54,760 bases of DNA from Nostoc linckia FACHB-104 (GCF_014696615.1 NZ_JACJQJ010000055.1:1-54760); one strand, 5' to 3'. Counted from the stretch's first letter, positions 39,201 through 47,644 are shown. Numbers and translations are program-made. The notes: a model not told the origin generated them from the letters alone.

Positions 39201-41573
39201 TTCTTTGGAGTCTTGAATGGCACGAATAGCATCATTTAATTCAATTAAGAACTTCTGCTGTCTTTCTTTATGCTGTAACTCTTGTAGTAATTGTTCAATT
39301 TGTTGCCTTGCCCGTACTTGGGCTGTAACTTCAATACCATGAAGCAAAACACCCTGAATAGTCCCTTCAGCATTCCGCCAAGCTGGAAAGACACAGTTAA
39401 AAAATGCTTCTTCTAAAACACCATCACCATTGTTATCCCAGTAAACAGGTGACTCATCCTCAATGAAAGGTTCCCCAGTTTGGTAAACCTGATCGAGCTT
39501 TTCAAAATAAATTTGCCCTTCTGTTTCCGGCAAAACTTCCCGAATTGATTTGCCGATAATATCGGGAGTGCGTCCAGTCAGTTGTAGATAGGTGGGATTA
39601 GCAAATTCAAATATATGTTCTGAACCACGGACGATCGCAATCATTGCAGGTAACTGCATGAGAATTTCATACAAACGTTTGCGCTCGATTTCTGCTTCTA
39701 ACCTGGCAGCTTGTTCTCTCTCAAACAAGCGATCGCGTTCGACTTCAATTTGTTTGCGTTCTGTAATGTCAACTGAAACGCCAGTCATCCGCACTCGTTG
39801 TCCAGCTCTATCGTGAACTCTTCCTTGGCTGTTAAGCCAGTGGATAAAGCCCTCGGGAGAAACAACCCGATATTCTTGATTGTAGAAAAGTCCTCCAGCG
39901 ATCGCTTGTTGCACTGAGTCTATTACCTGCTGGCGATCGTCTGAATGAATCAGTGCAAAAAATTCTGCTGCTGTCCCTACTTGAATTCCCCAAACTGAGA
40001 GTGCATTGGGAGAACATACTACCTGATTTGTGATTAAATCCATGTCCCAAGCAAACATATGTGCTGAAGACAAAGCTAGCTGTAAGCCTTCTTCCGTCCG
40101 GCGCAGATTTTCTTCAATTTGCTTCAGCCGAGTCACATCCTGAAACATAGCAATTCCAATAGCTGGATGTCCGTACATAGCTGGCAAAATTTCGCCCCAG
40201 CAAAGCGTGGAGCGAATACCACCTGGTGTATGCCAGTTCATCTCATAATTTTGTACCTTTTCTCCCTGTGCAATCAGTACAGCAGGCATTCTGGCTGTAG
40301 GGATGCGATCGCCATGAGTATCAGTGCAGTAGTAAGCTTCGGCATACTCATCGAGGGATTTATTTTTGGGGAAATCTCCACCTGCTAATTCATTGGCAAT
40401 TTGGTTAGCAAAGGTAATTTTTGCCGTGCCAGGTTCAATAAATATCATTGGCGTGGGCAGCAAATTTAAGACGTTTTCCAACCATTGCTGCTGATTTTGC
40501 AGTGCCAATTCTGCCTGCTTGCGTTCTGTCACATCTTGAAAGATGGCAACAGCCGCAACTATTTGATTTTGTTGGTTGAGAATGGGTGCAGAATTGACAT
40601 TAATAACAATTTGGCTGCCATCACTGTAATGCAAGTATATTTCTTCATTAGCAATCACTTCACCCATGAGGAGCGATCGCATTAGCGGATAATCGTTAGC
40701 TTCGTAGCGTCTTCCATCACCTTTAAAGCCGATAAAGGGAGTAATAGATTCATATTGCTCAAGCTCTAGCGATGGTTCGTAGTTATACCTAAGAATCTGT
40801 TTAGCTTGGTCGTTAGATAAAACCAGCTTCCCCGCAGCATCGGCAATCAGCACCCCGGCTGGCATTTGCTGTAAAATCGCTTCTAATCTACTGCGTTCAA
40901 TTTCTAATGCGTACAGTAACCTTTCACGCTCCGCTTCAGCTTGCTTGCGCTTTGTGATATCACGAAAATACACTGCCAAACCATAAGCTGAGGGATAGGC
41001 ATTCACTTCTAACCAACGCTGAACAGGCTCTCCAAATTCTTCCCATGAAACAGGGGTTTGTTCTATCATTGCCCGATGTAGGTTTTGGTAACCTATACTA
41101 CCCACAAGGCTAGGAAAAATTTCTGTCCAAACGTTCTTGCCAATCAAATCTTCTGGCTTTTTGTTGAGAATTTCAACTGCCGCACCATTTACGTATATGT
41201 AGCACCAATTTCTATCAAAAGCTACAAAAGCATCAGTAATACTTTCGAGGATTAGGGTAACTGTGCGCTCAGTGGCTTGAGGATCGGGAGCATTTGCCAG
41301 TCTAGTTTCTAGTTCCTGTTTCTGATGCTGTAACAGTGCAATGACTTTTTGCTGTTCAACTATCTGTGCTTCTAGTACAGCTTTGTTTGCAGATGCGGGA
41401 TTTTGTTCAAAACTGCGAGCAACTTGTTCAATTACTTCCGAGCGAGAAATTCCTTGCTTGTGAGCCTCTTCATCCAGTGATCGCCAAGCCGTACTGGTAA
41501 GAGATATACTAAATCGTTGTTTCTTTTCGGAATCCCAATTACTAACAAACTTACCAGTAATGTCACGCTTCAT
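36252..41573 (-). CDS. Hybrid sensor histidine kinase with multiple PAS/GAF domains and an N-terminal ribbon-helix-helix-like segment
   Basis: A 1773-residue, apparently soluble signalling protein. Approximate order: RHH/CopG-like segment (18-57; RFSISLTSTAWRSLDEEAHK, GISRSEVIEQ), coiled coil, PAS at 103-212, 228-355, 362-482, 493-608 and 635-752, GAF 775-930, PAS 942-1060 and 1086-1210, GAF 1218-1385, HisKA, HATPase and receiver. Phospho-His H1414 is in LSHELRSP; the N box is NLVSNAVKF (N1531), G boxes DTGIGI and GGLGLGLAIV; phospho-Asp D1700 is in LLLCDIGMPDMDG with K in HISKPV. All catalytic residues are present. The RHH segment suggests dimerisation or DNA contact. Residues about 1167-1181 are encoded by an inserted dispersed repeat. 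No output regulator is adjacent. Confidence 0.93.
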   Translation of the reverse strand: MKRDITGKFVSNWDSEKKQRFSISLTSTAWRSLDEEAHKQGISRSEVIEQVARSFEQNPASANKAVLEAQIVEQQKVIALLQHQKQELETRLANAPDPQATERTVTLILESITDAFVAFDRNWCYIYVNGAAVEILNKKPEDLIGKNVWTEIFPSLVGSIGYQNLHRAMIEQTPVSWEEFGEPVQRWLEVNAYPSAYGLAVYFRDITKRKQAEAERERLLYALEIERSRLEAILQQMPAGVLIADAAGKLVLSNDQAKQILRYNYEPSLELEQYESITPFIGFKGDGRRYEANDYPLMRSLLMGEVIANEEIYLHYSDGSQIVINVNSAPILNQQNQIVAAVAIFQDVTERKQAELALQNQQQWLENVLNLLPTPMIFIEPGTAKITFANQIANELAGGDFPKNKSLDEYAEAYYCTDTHGDRIPTARMPAVLIAQGEKVQNYEMNWHTPGGIRSTLCWGEILPAMYGHPAIGIAMFQDVTRLKQIEENLRRTEEGLQLALSSAHMFAWDMDLITNQVVCSPNALSVWGIQVGTAAEFFALIHSDDRQQVIDSVQQAIAGGLFYNQEYRVVSPEGFIHWLNSQGRVHDRAGQRVRMTGVSVDITERKQIEVERDRLFEREQAARLEAEIERKRLYEILMQLPAMIAIVRGSEHIFEFANPTYLQLTGRTPDIIGKSIREVLPETEGQIYFEKLDQVYQTGEPFIEDESPVYWDNNGDGVLEEAFFNCVFPAWRNAEGTIQGVLLHGIEVTAQVRARQQIEQLLQELQHKERQQKFLIELNDAIRAIQDSKEIMWQVVCTTGQHFQVTRCTYGEIDASQEYVIVDRDYCNGVMSISGSHYLNSFGVEIIAELKQGKTIFVNNVDTDPRTVAGGAVAFDAIQTKSLLCVPLVKEGRFVALFVLHHVTPRQWTEEDVILMERIAQKTWLAVERSRAEEELRHSKTRLQLALMVGRMGTWDWDLQINTLTWSDSHYNIMGLQPNECPPSYELWSNSVHPDDLGHTELALQQAMLNKTEYHHEYRTLWENGSIHWTEARGRFLYNAQGQPIQMIGVLIDITERKQAEQEREQLLERERIARTQVEVIKRQLENIFDTAPVGMALLDAEQRFVAINEALAQINGLTREQHLGRSVAELFGQSDPNIVALFSEIYTTKNPIILNSFAVNAPGHSDVSRQAATRLRSPGYYNLYYLPNINSQGQIEDVLAYVIDVTEQVLLERAQRFLAEASAVLASSLDYQTTLEQVAHLATPDLADWCTVHIVAEDGAIEQIAVAHSDPAKLEWAQQTNNKYPFNPNNPRGAALTLRTGQSDILADIPDELIVQAAHDPEHLEILRSVGFKSLMTVPLLTQARILGVISFVSAESGRHYTQSDLQLAEELARRASLAIDNAQLYRVAQSDRAKAEAANRIKDEFLAVLSHELRSPLNPILGWTRILRSRRLEGKKADQALETIERNAKLQAQLIEDLLDVSRILQGKMTLNVAPVNLATTITAALETVQLAAQAKSIDIQTTINPITGTITGDANRLQQIVWNLVSNAVKFTPSGGKIEVKLEQVGMYAQIQVKDTGIGIKPDFLPFVFEYFRQEDGTTTRQFGGLGLGLAIVRHFTELHGGTVQASSAGQNLGATFTVLLPLNIVEPQLSNDDGVCESCTDLTGINILVVDDDADMRELAEFILTQSGATVKTAASAVQALTLLNQSSPDLLLCDIGMPDMDGYSLIRQIRKLSPEQGGSIPAIALTAYAGEINQQQALVAGFHLHISKPVQPEILVQAIAQLLQPLS
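38035..38078. repeat. Small dispersed repeat in frame within the kinase gene
   Basis: A stretch containing GCGTAGACGCGTAGCGGC and TTGTCGTGAGACATCGC, typical of small dispersed repeats in Nostoc, lies inside PAS7 and is translated as SDVSRQAATRLRSPG. It keeps the frame and falls in a loop after NSFAVNAPGH. Confidence 0.6.
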
Positions 41574-41742
41574 GAATTATTAATCCGTATGCATACACGG
41601 TTTCTTCTATTCAATCTGACTTACACCCACATCAGGATCTCCCTTCAGACTGAGGTTTGATTGTCAATAGTCAAAAGTCAATAGTCAAAAATTCCCCTTG
41701 TCCCCCAGTCCCCAATCCCCTTTTTAAGTTAGAAATTAGAAG

Positions 41743-42300
41743 ATGAAGGAAGCATCAGGAGAATGTTGGAAAGTTCAGCGCCGATTTGTGGAAATGCGCT
41801 CAAATTGGCTAACTGTGATTGGCGAACATCTTCAAGACGATCGCGGACAAATTTTGGAATACTGGCGTGTAGAAAAAGCTGACTCTGTGGTGATTTTACC
41901 AATTCAGTCTCATCAGATAATTTTGCCACCCCCAAGTTACAGACCAGGATTAGGTGAACTCACTTTAGATTTCCCTGGTGGTCGCGTACCCCAGGGACAA
42001 ACCCCAGAGGTTGCAGTACCAACTATTCTGCAAAGAGAACTAGGAGTTGAAGCTATAGCAATTAGTCAACTTACAGCCTTGAATACTGAAGGTTGGCCTG
42101 TAAATAGTTCTTTTTCTAATCAAAAGCTTTACGGTTTTGTTGCTCATCTCCAATCTACTCCGACAATTGCAGCTGAGTATATGGGAGCAACTTATCCCGC
42201 AACTTCTACAGGTGTAAATGATTTACTCCAGAGTCTCATCTGTCTTCAATGTCGTGCTGTATTAATGCAGTGGTGGTTAGGTTTAAAGACTTCCCAGTAA
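41743..42300 (+). CDS. NUDIX-fold protein with degenerate Nudix box
   Basis: A 185-residue protein resembling ADP-ribose pyrophosphatase-type Nudix hydrolases: YWRVEKADSVVILPI and LTLDFPGGRVPQGQTPE match the fold. In the Nudix box the REUxEE helix reads TILQREL, so the Arg-Glu start is replaced by Thr-Ile and only one Glu of the metal pair remains. Hydrolase activity is doubtful; a binding or regulatory role is possible. The 3' end runs into the minisatellite that begins at 42336. Confidence 0.75.
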   Translation: MKEASGECWKVQRRFVEMRSNWLTVIGEHLQDDRGQILEYWRVEKADSVVILPIQSHQIILPPPSYRPGLGELTLDFPGGRVPQGQTPEVAVPTILQRELGVEAIAISQLTALNTEGWPVNSSFSNQKLYGFVAHLQSTPTIAAEYMGATYPATSTGVNDLLQSLICLQCRAVLMQWWLGLKTSQ

Positions 42301-42335
42301 GTAAATATTCCATTGCTTTTGAACTGTTGAGCCTT

Positions 42336-42667
42336 AAAGGTGCAACTTTCCAGTTCAAAACCGCAACTTTCCGATTCAAAACCGCAATCGTCAGCCTCAA
42401 AACCGCAACTTTCCGATTCAAAACCGCAATCGTCAGCCTCAAAACCGCAACTTTCCGATTCAAAACCGCAATCGTCAGCCTCAAAACCTCAACGTTCAGC
42501 TTCCAAACCGCAATCGTCAGCCTCAAAACCTCAACTTTCCGATTCAAAACCGCAATCGTCAGCCTCAAAACCTCAACTTCCAGGTTCAAAACTACAATCG
42601 TCAGCCTCAAAACCTCAACGTTCAGCTTCCACATTACAATCGTCAGCCTCAAAACCTCAACTTCCAG
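42336..42667. repeat. 21-bp minisatellite with alternating A/B units
   Basis: Fifteen full 21-bp units and a partial sixteenth in exact register. Two unit types, AAAACCGCAACTTTCCGATTC and AAAACCGCAATCGTCAGCCTC (one base beyond 20 each is avoided here: CGCAACTTTCCGATTC and CGCAATCGTCAGCCTC), mostly alternate, giving a 42-bp higher-order period. Because 21 is a multiple of 3, several frames stay open across it, for example repeats of SKPQxSxS, but there is no ribosome binding site and I do not call a gene. Confidence 0.9.
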
Positions 42668-42766
42668 TCCCCAGTCCCCAATACCCAATCCCCAATACCC
42701 AATCCCCAATCCCCACTCCCCAATACAATTAAAATAAACGCGATCGCAACTCACAACTCACAGACA

Positions 42767-43126
42767 ATGCAAATTACCAACAGTCTTCATACCGCCATTC
42801 TCGTTACTGACCTGGAACGCTCGGAAATTTTTTATGGCAAAGTATTAGGACTAGCTAAGATTGATCGCTCCCTCAAATACCCTGGCACATGGTATCAAGT
42901 TGGTAACTACCAAATTCATTTAATAGTCGCCCCATCTTCTCCCACAGACAACCAAAACGAAAAATGGGGACGCAACCCCCATGTTGCTTTTTCTGTTGCA
43001 GACTTAGAAATCGCCAAACAAGAATTACTTGCTCACAATTACCCTATCCAAGCCAGCGCCTCTGGTCGTCCTGCTGTATTCACCCAAGATCCCGACGGGA
43101 ATATTATTGAGTTGAGTCAGCTGTGA
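42767..43126 (+). CDS. VOC family (glyoxalase/dioxygenase-fold) protein
   Basis: A 119-residue protein made of two betaalphabetabetabeta modules. Likely metal ligands are H8 (LHTAILVTDL), H72 (NPHVAFSVAD) and E115 (DPDGNIIELSQL), with H51 nearby. The FYGKVLGL segment is typical of the superfamily. Possible activities include lyase, dioxygenase or drug-binding functions; none can be chosen. A minisatellite lies immediately upstream and a tandem heptamer array downstream. Confidence 0.88.
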   Translation: MQITNSLHTAILVTDLERSEIFYGKVLGLAKIDRSLKYPGTWYQVGNYQIHLIVAPSSPTDNQNEKWGRNPHVAFSVADLEIAKQELLAHNYPIQASASGRPAVFTQDPDGNIIELSQL

Positions 43127-43180
43127 GGGAAGGGGGAATGGGGAATGGGGAAAAGGGGAATGGGAAAAAGGGGAATTACC

Positions 43181-43250
43181 AAATGACCAATGACCAATGA
43201 CAAATGACAAATGACAAATGACAAATGACAAATGACAAATGACAAATGAA
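43181..43250. repeat. Heptameric tandem repeat (AAATGAC) running into a start codon
   Basis: Ten consecutive 7-bp units of AAATGAC/CAATGAC; the last unit is AAATGAA and contains the ATG (43246) of the recombinase gene. Just before it lies a G/A-rich tract (GGGGAATGGGG). There is no separate Shine-Dalgarno sequence for the gene. Confidence 0.9.
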
Positions 43251-44586
43251 AATCATCGCCTACAGCTACACCGATCCTTTGTTAGAAAATCCTCCTGATG
43301 TTGATAGTTGGGGGTGGGAAGTAGATCGAGTTTATTATGATGTGGGAGAGCGAGAGTCTTTTGGAAACGCTGCACGAGATTCCTTTGGAAACGCTGCGCG
43401 ATCGCAGTTACAACAATTAATCAAAGATTGTCAAGCTGAGGCTACAAGTTATCTGCTTATCCGGCGGTTGGAAGAATTGGGTGATACTGTGAAACAAGTA
43501 AGCGATCGCCTCAATGAATTGGAAGCTATGGGTATTGTGGTCATCGCTACGGAACAACCTTACACCTCTGAACATGGTAATCTCCGCGCTCAATTGCTGA
43601 CATTGTTACAAGAAATTCAAGATCAGCAACGTAGCCGCCGTATCCGCCAAGGACACGCCCGTAAGCGTTTGGATACTGCGCCTCCACCAGGTAAACCACC
43701 ATACGGTTATAAAAAAAGTAAAGATAAATACACTATTGATAGAAGTACTTCTCCAGTCGTTAAGGATTTTTTTGAACAGTTTTTGCTCTATGGTTCTTTA
43801 CGGGGAGCAGTTCGCTATTTAGCTAAAAAATACGGGAAGAAAATCTCGGTTACGACAGGGAAGCGCTGGTTAACTAATCCAGTTTATCGGGGGAACACAG
43901 CTTATCAAGATGGTGAAATTATCTCGAATACCCATGTTCCCATAATTTCCCCAGAAGAAGCCGCTCAAATTGATAGGCTTTTACGCCGTAACAGTCGTTT
44001 ACCATCTCGTACGGCTAGTGCGCCACGTTCTTTAGCAGGTTTGGTGATTTGCGGCGAGTGTCAATCTCACATGACTGTCACCCGCGTGACTCAACGTCGT
44101 CAAAACAAAGAGTATCTTTATTTACGTCCAACTAGCTGTCCTAAAAATCCTAAGTGTAAGGCTTTGGCTTATGATGCAGTGTTAGAAAAAACTATTGCCA
44201 AGGTTTGCCAAGAATTACCCCAAGCTGTGGCTGGGATGAACTTTCCCCAGTTGGATGCAATTAAGAATAGTTTAGGAGATGCGATCGCTCGTCAACAAGA
44301 AATACTTACCCAGCTACCTGCTTTAGTTGAAACTGGGGTTTTAGATCCAGAAACAGCAAAGTTACGAGCATACAAAATTCGCACCCAAATCTCTGCACTG
44401 CAAGCCAAGTTAGCTACTCTTCCACCAGTAAACTTAGGTTCAGTGGCTCAAGCTGTTTCTATTCCCCAATTTTGGTACGATTTATCAGAATCAGAACGAA
44501 GATTTTATTTGAGAGAATTTATTAGCCGCATAGAACTGATTCGTCAAGAACCACAATGGAGTTTGCAAATCATTCTGATTTTTTAA
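43246..44586 (+). CDS. Atypical large serine recombinase (XisF-like architecture)
   Basis: A 446-residue protein with the layout of large serine recombinases: a resolvase-like N domain (to about 130), a recombinase domain (PPYGYKKSKDKYTID, LTNPVYRGNTAYQDGE), a Cys4 zinc ribbon (CGECQSHM, CPKNPKC) and a C-terminal coiled coil. The usual Y-x-R-V-S catalytic start is replaced by IAYSYTDPLLE, and the second Arg of the SRLDRLGR-type motif is lost (RRLEELGDT). Either S7 substitutes or strand cleavage is impaired. Residues about 37-52 (ESFGNAARDSFGNAAR) come from a duplicated dispersed repeat. No flanking attachment sites were found. Confidence 0.82.
   Translation: MKIIAYSYTDPLLENPPDVDSWGWEVDRVYYDVGERESFGNAARDSFGNAARSQLQQLIKDCQAEATSYLLIRRLEELGDTVKQVSDRLNELEAMGIVVIATEQPYTSEHGNLRAQLLTLLQEIQDQQRSRRIRQGHARKRLDTAPPPGKPPYGYKKSKDKYTIDRSTSPVVKDFFEQFLLYGSLRGAVRYLAKKYGKKISVTTGKRWLTNPVYRGNTAYQDGEIISNTHVPIISPEEAAQIDRLLRRNSRLPSRTASAPRSLAGLVICGECQSHMTVTRVTQRRQNKEYLYLRPTSCPKNPKCKALAYDAVLEKTIAKVCQELPQAVAGMNFPQLDAIKNSLGDAIARQQEILTQLPALVETGVLDPETAKLRAYKIRTQISALQAKLATLPPVNLGSVAQAVSIPQFWYDLSESERRFYLREFISRIELIRQEPQWSLQIILIF
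43354..43401. repeat. Duplicated 24-bp dispersed repeat inside the recombinase gene
   Basis: Two adjacent 24-bp units, 43354-43377 and 43378-43401, each containing TTTGGAAACGCTGC, with three mismatches. They encode ESFGNAAR and DSFGNAAR. The core is a common small dispersed repeat of Nostoc-type genomes, here carried in frame. Confidence 0.7.
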
Positions 44587-45275
44587 GAATGAACTGTAAA
44601 TTATGAATTAAGAATTTAACTCTAAAAGAAGTTTAAAAGCTGAAAAAATATTTTTTCGCTAGGGTCTTACCAACTTAGATTGTCCAATTACAAAATAATC
44701 CCATTCAAAAATTATTTGCAACACACCCATTATCTAGATGGACAAATATCTGTGCGCCCATACTCATATATTTCTCGAAGTAATAACGGGCAATTGCAGA
44801 TTTATCATGAATGACATTTTCACTTTGTAATTAAATTAGCTATTTTCGAGTTTTGCAAATTACAAGTCATCGGAGTTTAATGAATGCGCTTCCGTGTAGA
44901 GTTTTATGAGGAAACACTGTAGCTGTAATTACTTGAGAAATTACATCAACAAACGGTGTGGTTACCATCAACAGATATCATAGCCTTAGAGCTTTTAACA
45001 TTAAAATTCTCAGGTTTTCTCCAGGAAAATAGAGTAAGTTAAAGCTAGCATCATGGTATTAATTATATCTTTTAAGCAAAGAATATTTTAGAGAAATTCA
45101 ACTTTTAAAAAGTTAGGTGTTTTCGGCACAAAAAAAAATTCCTATTTTGATAAATTTGAGTTAATTTGGAATCTAGCAATTACCAAACACACAGTTGATT
45201 ACCGGGTGGCAACATTAGAGATTCGCTCTAATCTCTATGTAATCAAACCAGCAAACAAGATGATTATCATAGAAT
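44587..45275. other. A+T-rich intergenic region
   Basis: About 690 bp with no credible gene. From 44884 a plus-strand frame reads MRFRVEFYEET, meets two stops, then stays open for about 35 codons (LLEKLHQQTVWLP), which may be a decayed gene or chance. No direct repeats suitable as recombinase sites were noticed. Confidence 0.4.
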
Positions 45276-46895
45276 ATGCAAGAAAGAAGCTTTATTTGGG
45301 GTCATCTAGGACAACGGTACCGCACAGTTGAAACATTAATTGATGGGGTATGGATAATTGTCCTGCTTGTAGCAGCAGTATTATTGTTTAGCATCAATCT
45401 TGGCGGCGCACCGCTGCGAGATTGGGATGAAGGTACTGTGGCACAGATTGCGCGTGAAATGGTGCGTTCCCCAGTGGGTTCTCTAAATTGGCTTTACCCC
45501 ACCCTGGGAGGTGTACCTTATCCCCACAAGCCGCCTTTGATGCATTTGCTAGTTGCTTGGGCTTACCAACTAGGAGGCATTAATGAATGGACTACACGCT
45601 TACCTGGAGCAATTTTAACAGCTTGTTCCGTACCTTTACTGTATTGTATTGGTCGAGAAGCATTTCGCCAACGCTGGGCGGCGATTTATAGCGCTTTAAT
45701 TTACCTGACAATGCTTCCTGTGGTGCGTCATGGTCGATTGGCAATGATTGATGGCGCAGTGGTAAGTTTTTTGATGGTGATGATGTGGTGCGTGTTGCGA
45801 TCGCGCCGAGATTTGCGTTACTGTCTGGGTGTTGGTTTGGCCTTTGGCTTAATTTGCCTAACTCAAGGGGTATATGGTGTATTGTTAGGTGCGATCGCCA
45901 TTGTCTTTTTATATTGGGATACCCCCCGACTTCTCAGTTGTTACTACCTTTGGATCGCCGTCTTTCTGGGTATCTTACCAGTACTTGGTTGGTATGCTGC
46001 TCAGCTGCTACACTACGGTCACACTTTCCTACAAATAGCTTTTATCAGTCCAGCCAACAATCAACTAGGAACAGGTGCTGCGGGTAATTCTAGAACATCT
46101 TGGTACTATCTCAAAGAGATATTGATGTATGCATGGCCTTGGCTACTGTTTTTACCCCATAGTTTGCGTTTAGCCTGGGAAAATCGCAATCTGAGTTGGG
46201 CAAAACTTGTATTAGCCTGGAGCGGTGTTTATTTAGTAATTATTGCCTGTATGGGGAGTAAAATTCTCTGGTATTTATTCCCCATTTACCCAAGTTTAGC
46301 TTTAGCTTTGGGGGCGCAACTTGCGGAAACTGAGAATTTACCTTTACTTTCATCCTATCCCCGTTCTTGGATAGCTGGTTTATCGATACTTGCATTAGCG
46401 GCTTCTGCTGGGAGTATTTTTTTTAGTTCAGGTGCAAACCCGAAAACAGACTTACAGGTAATTTTTGCCGCAGTTGCTTTAACAATGACTTTAGCAGCTA
46501 TTTACGCAGAGCGTGGCGATGGGCAATTCCTCAAGATTCTGTTTTGGGGAAGTTATATTTCACTGCTGCTGTTGATGAAATCTAACTACTGGGTGTGGGA
46601 ATTAAGCGATGCATATCCCGTCAAACCAGTGGCTAGCATGATAGTACGAGCAAATCCAGCAGTCAAAAAGATTTACACATCCTTTCCTTACAATCGTCCT
46701 TCCTTAGATTTTTATAGCGATCGCACAATTATTCCTGCGAGTTTAGGGGAACTGCAATACTACTGGCGCTACAACGGACAACCCTATTTTTTGCTGAATG
46801 CATCTGCTTACAAAAGTCTCCACCTCGATTCCATTAAGCTGATTGATGAAGCACAAGGTTGGAAACTGATTACTAAAGATACCAATCGCTTGTAA
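45276..46895 (+). CDS. GT39-type (ArnT/PMT-like) glycosyltransferase
   Basis: A 539-residue polytopic membrane protein with about 11-12 helices. The first extracytoplasmic loop carries LRDWDEGTVAQIAREM, the acidic motif of the GT-C fold; YPHKPPLMHLLVAWAYQLGG follows, as in ArnT-like enzymes using polyprenyl-phosphate sugars. A short soluble C-terminal domain begins at about residue 440. It would glycosylate a lipid or protein on the periplasmic side. No acceptor gene is adjacent. The RBS is weak. Confidence 0.87.
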   Translation: MQERSFIWGHLGQRYRTVETLIDGVWIIVLLVAAVLLFSINLGGAPLRDWDEGTVAQIAREMVRSPVGSLNWLYPTLGGVPYPHKPPLMHLLVAWAYQLGGINEWTTRLPGAILTACSVPLLYCIGREAFRQRWAAIYSALIYLTMLPVVRHGRLAMIDGAVVSFLMVMMWCVLRSRRDLRYCLGVGLAFGLICLTQGVYGVLLGAIAIVFLYWDTPRLLSCYYLWIAVFLGILPVLGWYAAQLLHYGHTFLQIAFISPANNQLGTGAAGNSRTSWYYLKEILMYAWPWLLFLPHSLRLAWENRNLSWAKLVLAWSGVYLVIIACMGSKILWYLFPIYPSLALALGAQLAETENLPLLSSYPRSWIAGLSILALAASAGSIFFSSGANPKTDLQVIFAAVALTMTLAAIYAERGDGQFLKILFWGSYISLLLLMKSNYWVWELSDAYPVKPVASMIVRANPAVKKIYTSFPYNRPSLDFYSDRTIIPASLGELQYYWRYNGQPYFLLNASAYKSLHLDSIKLIDEAQGWKLITKDTNRL

Positions 46896-46975
46896 GCATT
46901 GTCTGCGATCGCTCACCAGAATCGTTAAAATATTAAGTAAGGTAAAGACATTTATGAGAAATCAACATCAAAATC

Positions 46976-47644
46976 ATGGGATTATTTGGATTTGGCAAGA
47001 AAACAGTAATACCTAAACCTGAGGAAGCCTTACCAGGAAGAGCAAAACCAATGCCTGTACCTGCTCATCATTATGTTAATGGTAATCCTCTCAAGTCTCC
47101 TTTTCCCGATGGATTAGAAACAGCTTTATTTGGTTTAGGCTGCTTTTGGGGTGCAGAACGTAAATTCTGGCAGCTAAAAGGAGTGTACACCACAGCAGTT
47201 GGCTATGCGGCTGGATTCACACCCAATCCTAGTTATGAAGAAGTCTGTACCGGATTGACTGGTCATAACGAGGTAGTATTAGTTGTGTTTGACCCCAAAG
47301 TAATTAGTTATACCGAACTGCTGAAAGTTTTTTGGGAAAGTCACAACCCCACCCAAGGGATGCGCCAAGGTAATGATGTCGGTACTCAGTATCGCTCAGG
47401 AATTTACGTCTATTCTGAAACTCAAAAGCAGCTAGCAGAAGCATCACGCGACGCATATCAGCAAGCGCTCAAAGATGCAGGCTATGGCAAAATTACCACA
47501 GAAATTTTAGACGCGCCTGAGTTCTACTACGCTGAAGAATACCATCAGCAGTACCTTGCTAAAAACCCCAATGGTTATTGCGGCTTAGGCGGAACTAACG
47601 TTTCTTGCCCTGTAGGAATTACTGAGTCACAACTTAGTAGTTAA
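46976..47644 (+). CDS. msrA: Peptide-methionine (S)-S-oxide reductase
   Basis: MsrA repairs oxidised methionine using thioredoxin. The catalytic C56 is in [27 protein letters not shown] and [12 protein letters not shown] are typical, and the C-terminal NGYCGLGG and SCPVG supply resolving cysteines. The first 45 residues form an extension (GLFGFGKKT, then Pro-rich) seen in cyanobacterial and plant forms. It lies 80 bp after the glycosyltransferase gene, so co-transcription is possible. Confidence 0.95.
   Translation: MGLFGFGKKTVIPKPEEALPGRAKPMPVPAHHYVNGNPLKSPFPDGLETALFGLGCFWGAERKFWQLKGVYTTAVGYAAGFTPNPSYEEVCTGLTGHNEVVLVVFDPKVISYTELLKVFWESHNPTQGMRQGNDVGTQYRSGIYVYSETQKQLAEASRDAYQQALKDAGYGKITTEILDAPEFYYAEEYHQQYLAKNPNGYCGLGGTNVSCPVGITESQLSS

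Noticed and set aside
42336-42667. Possible CRISPR array
   Set aside because: Units are contiguous 21-bp repeats without unique spacers, not dyad-symmetric repeats separated by 30-40 bp, and no cas genes are present.
42249-42754. Several overlapping open frames on both strands across the 21-bp repeat
   Set aside because: They exist because the repeat period is a multiple of three and contains few stop codons. There is no ribosome binding site, and the frames overlap the end of the Nudix gene.
44884-45036. Possible decayed gene (MRFRVEFYEET..., two stops, then LLEKLHQQTVWLP...)
   Set aside because: Only about 50 codons, interrupted twice, with no recognised family; not enough to call a pseudogene.
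43127-45275. Programmed-excision element (fdxN-like) around the recombinase
   Set aside because: No pair of direct repeats flanking a gene interruption was found on either side of the recombinase within the window.
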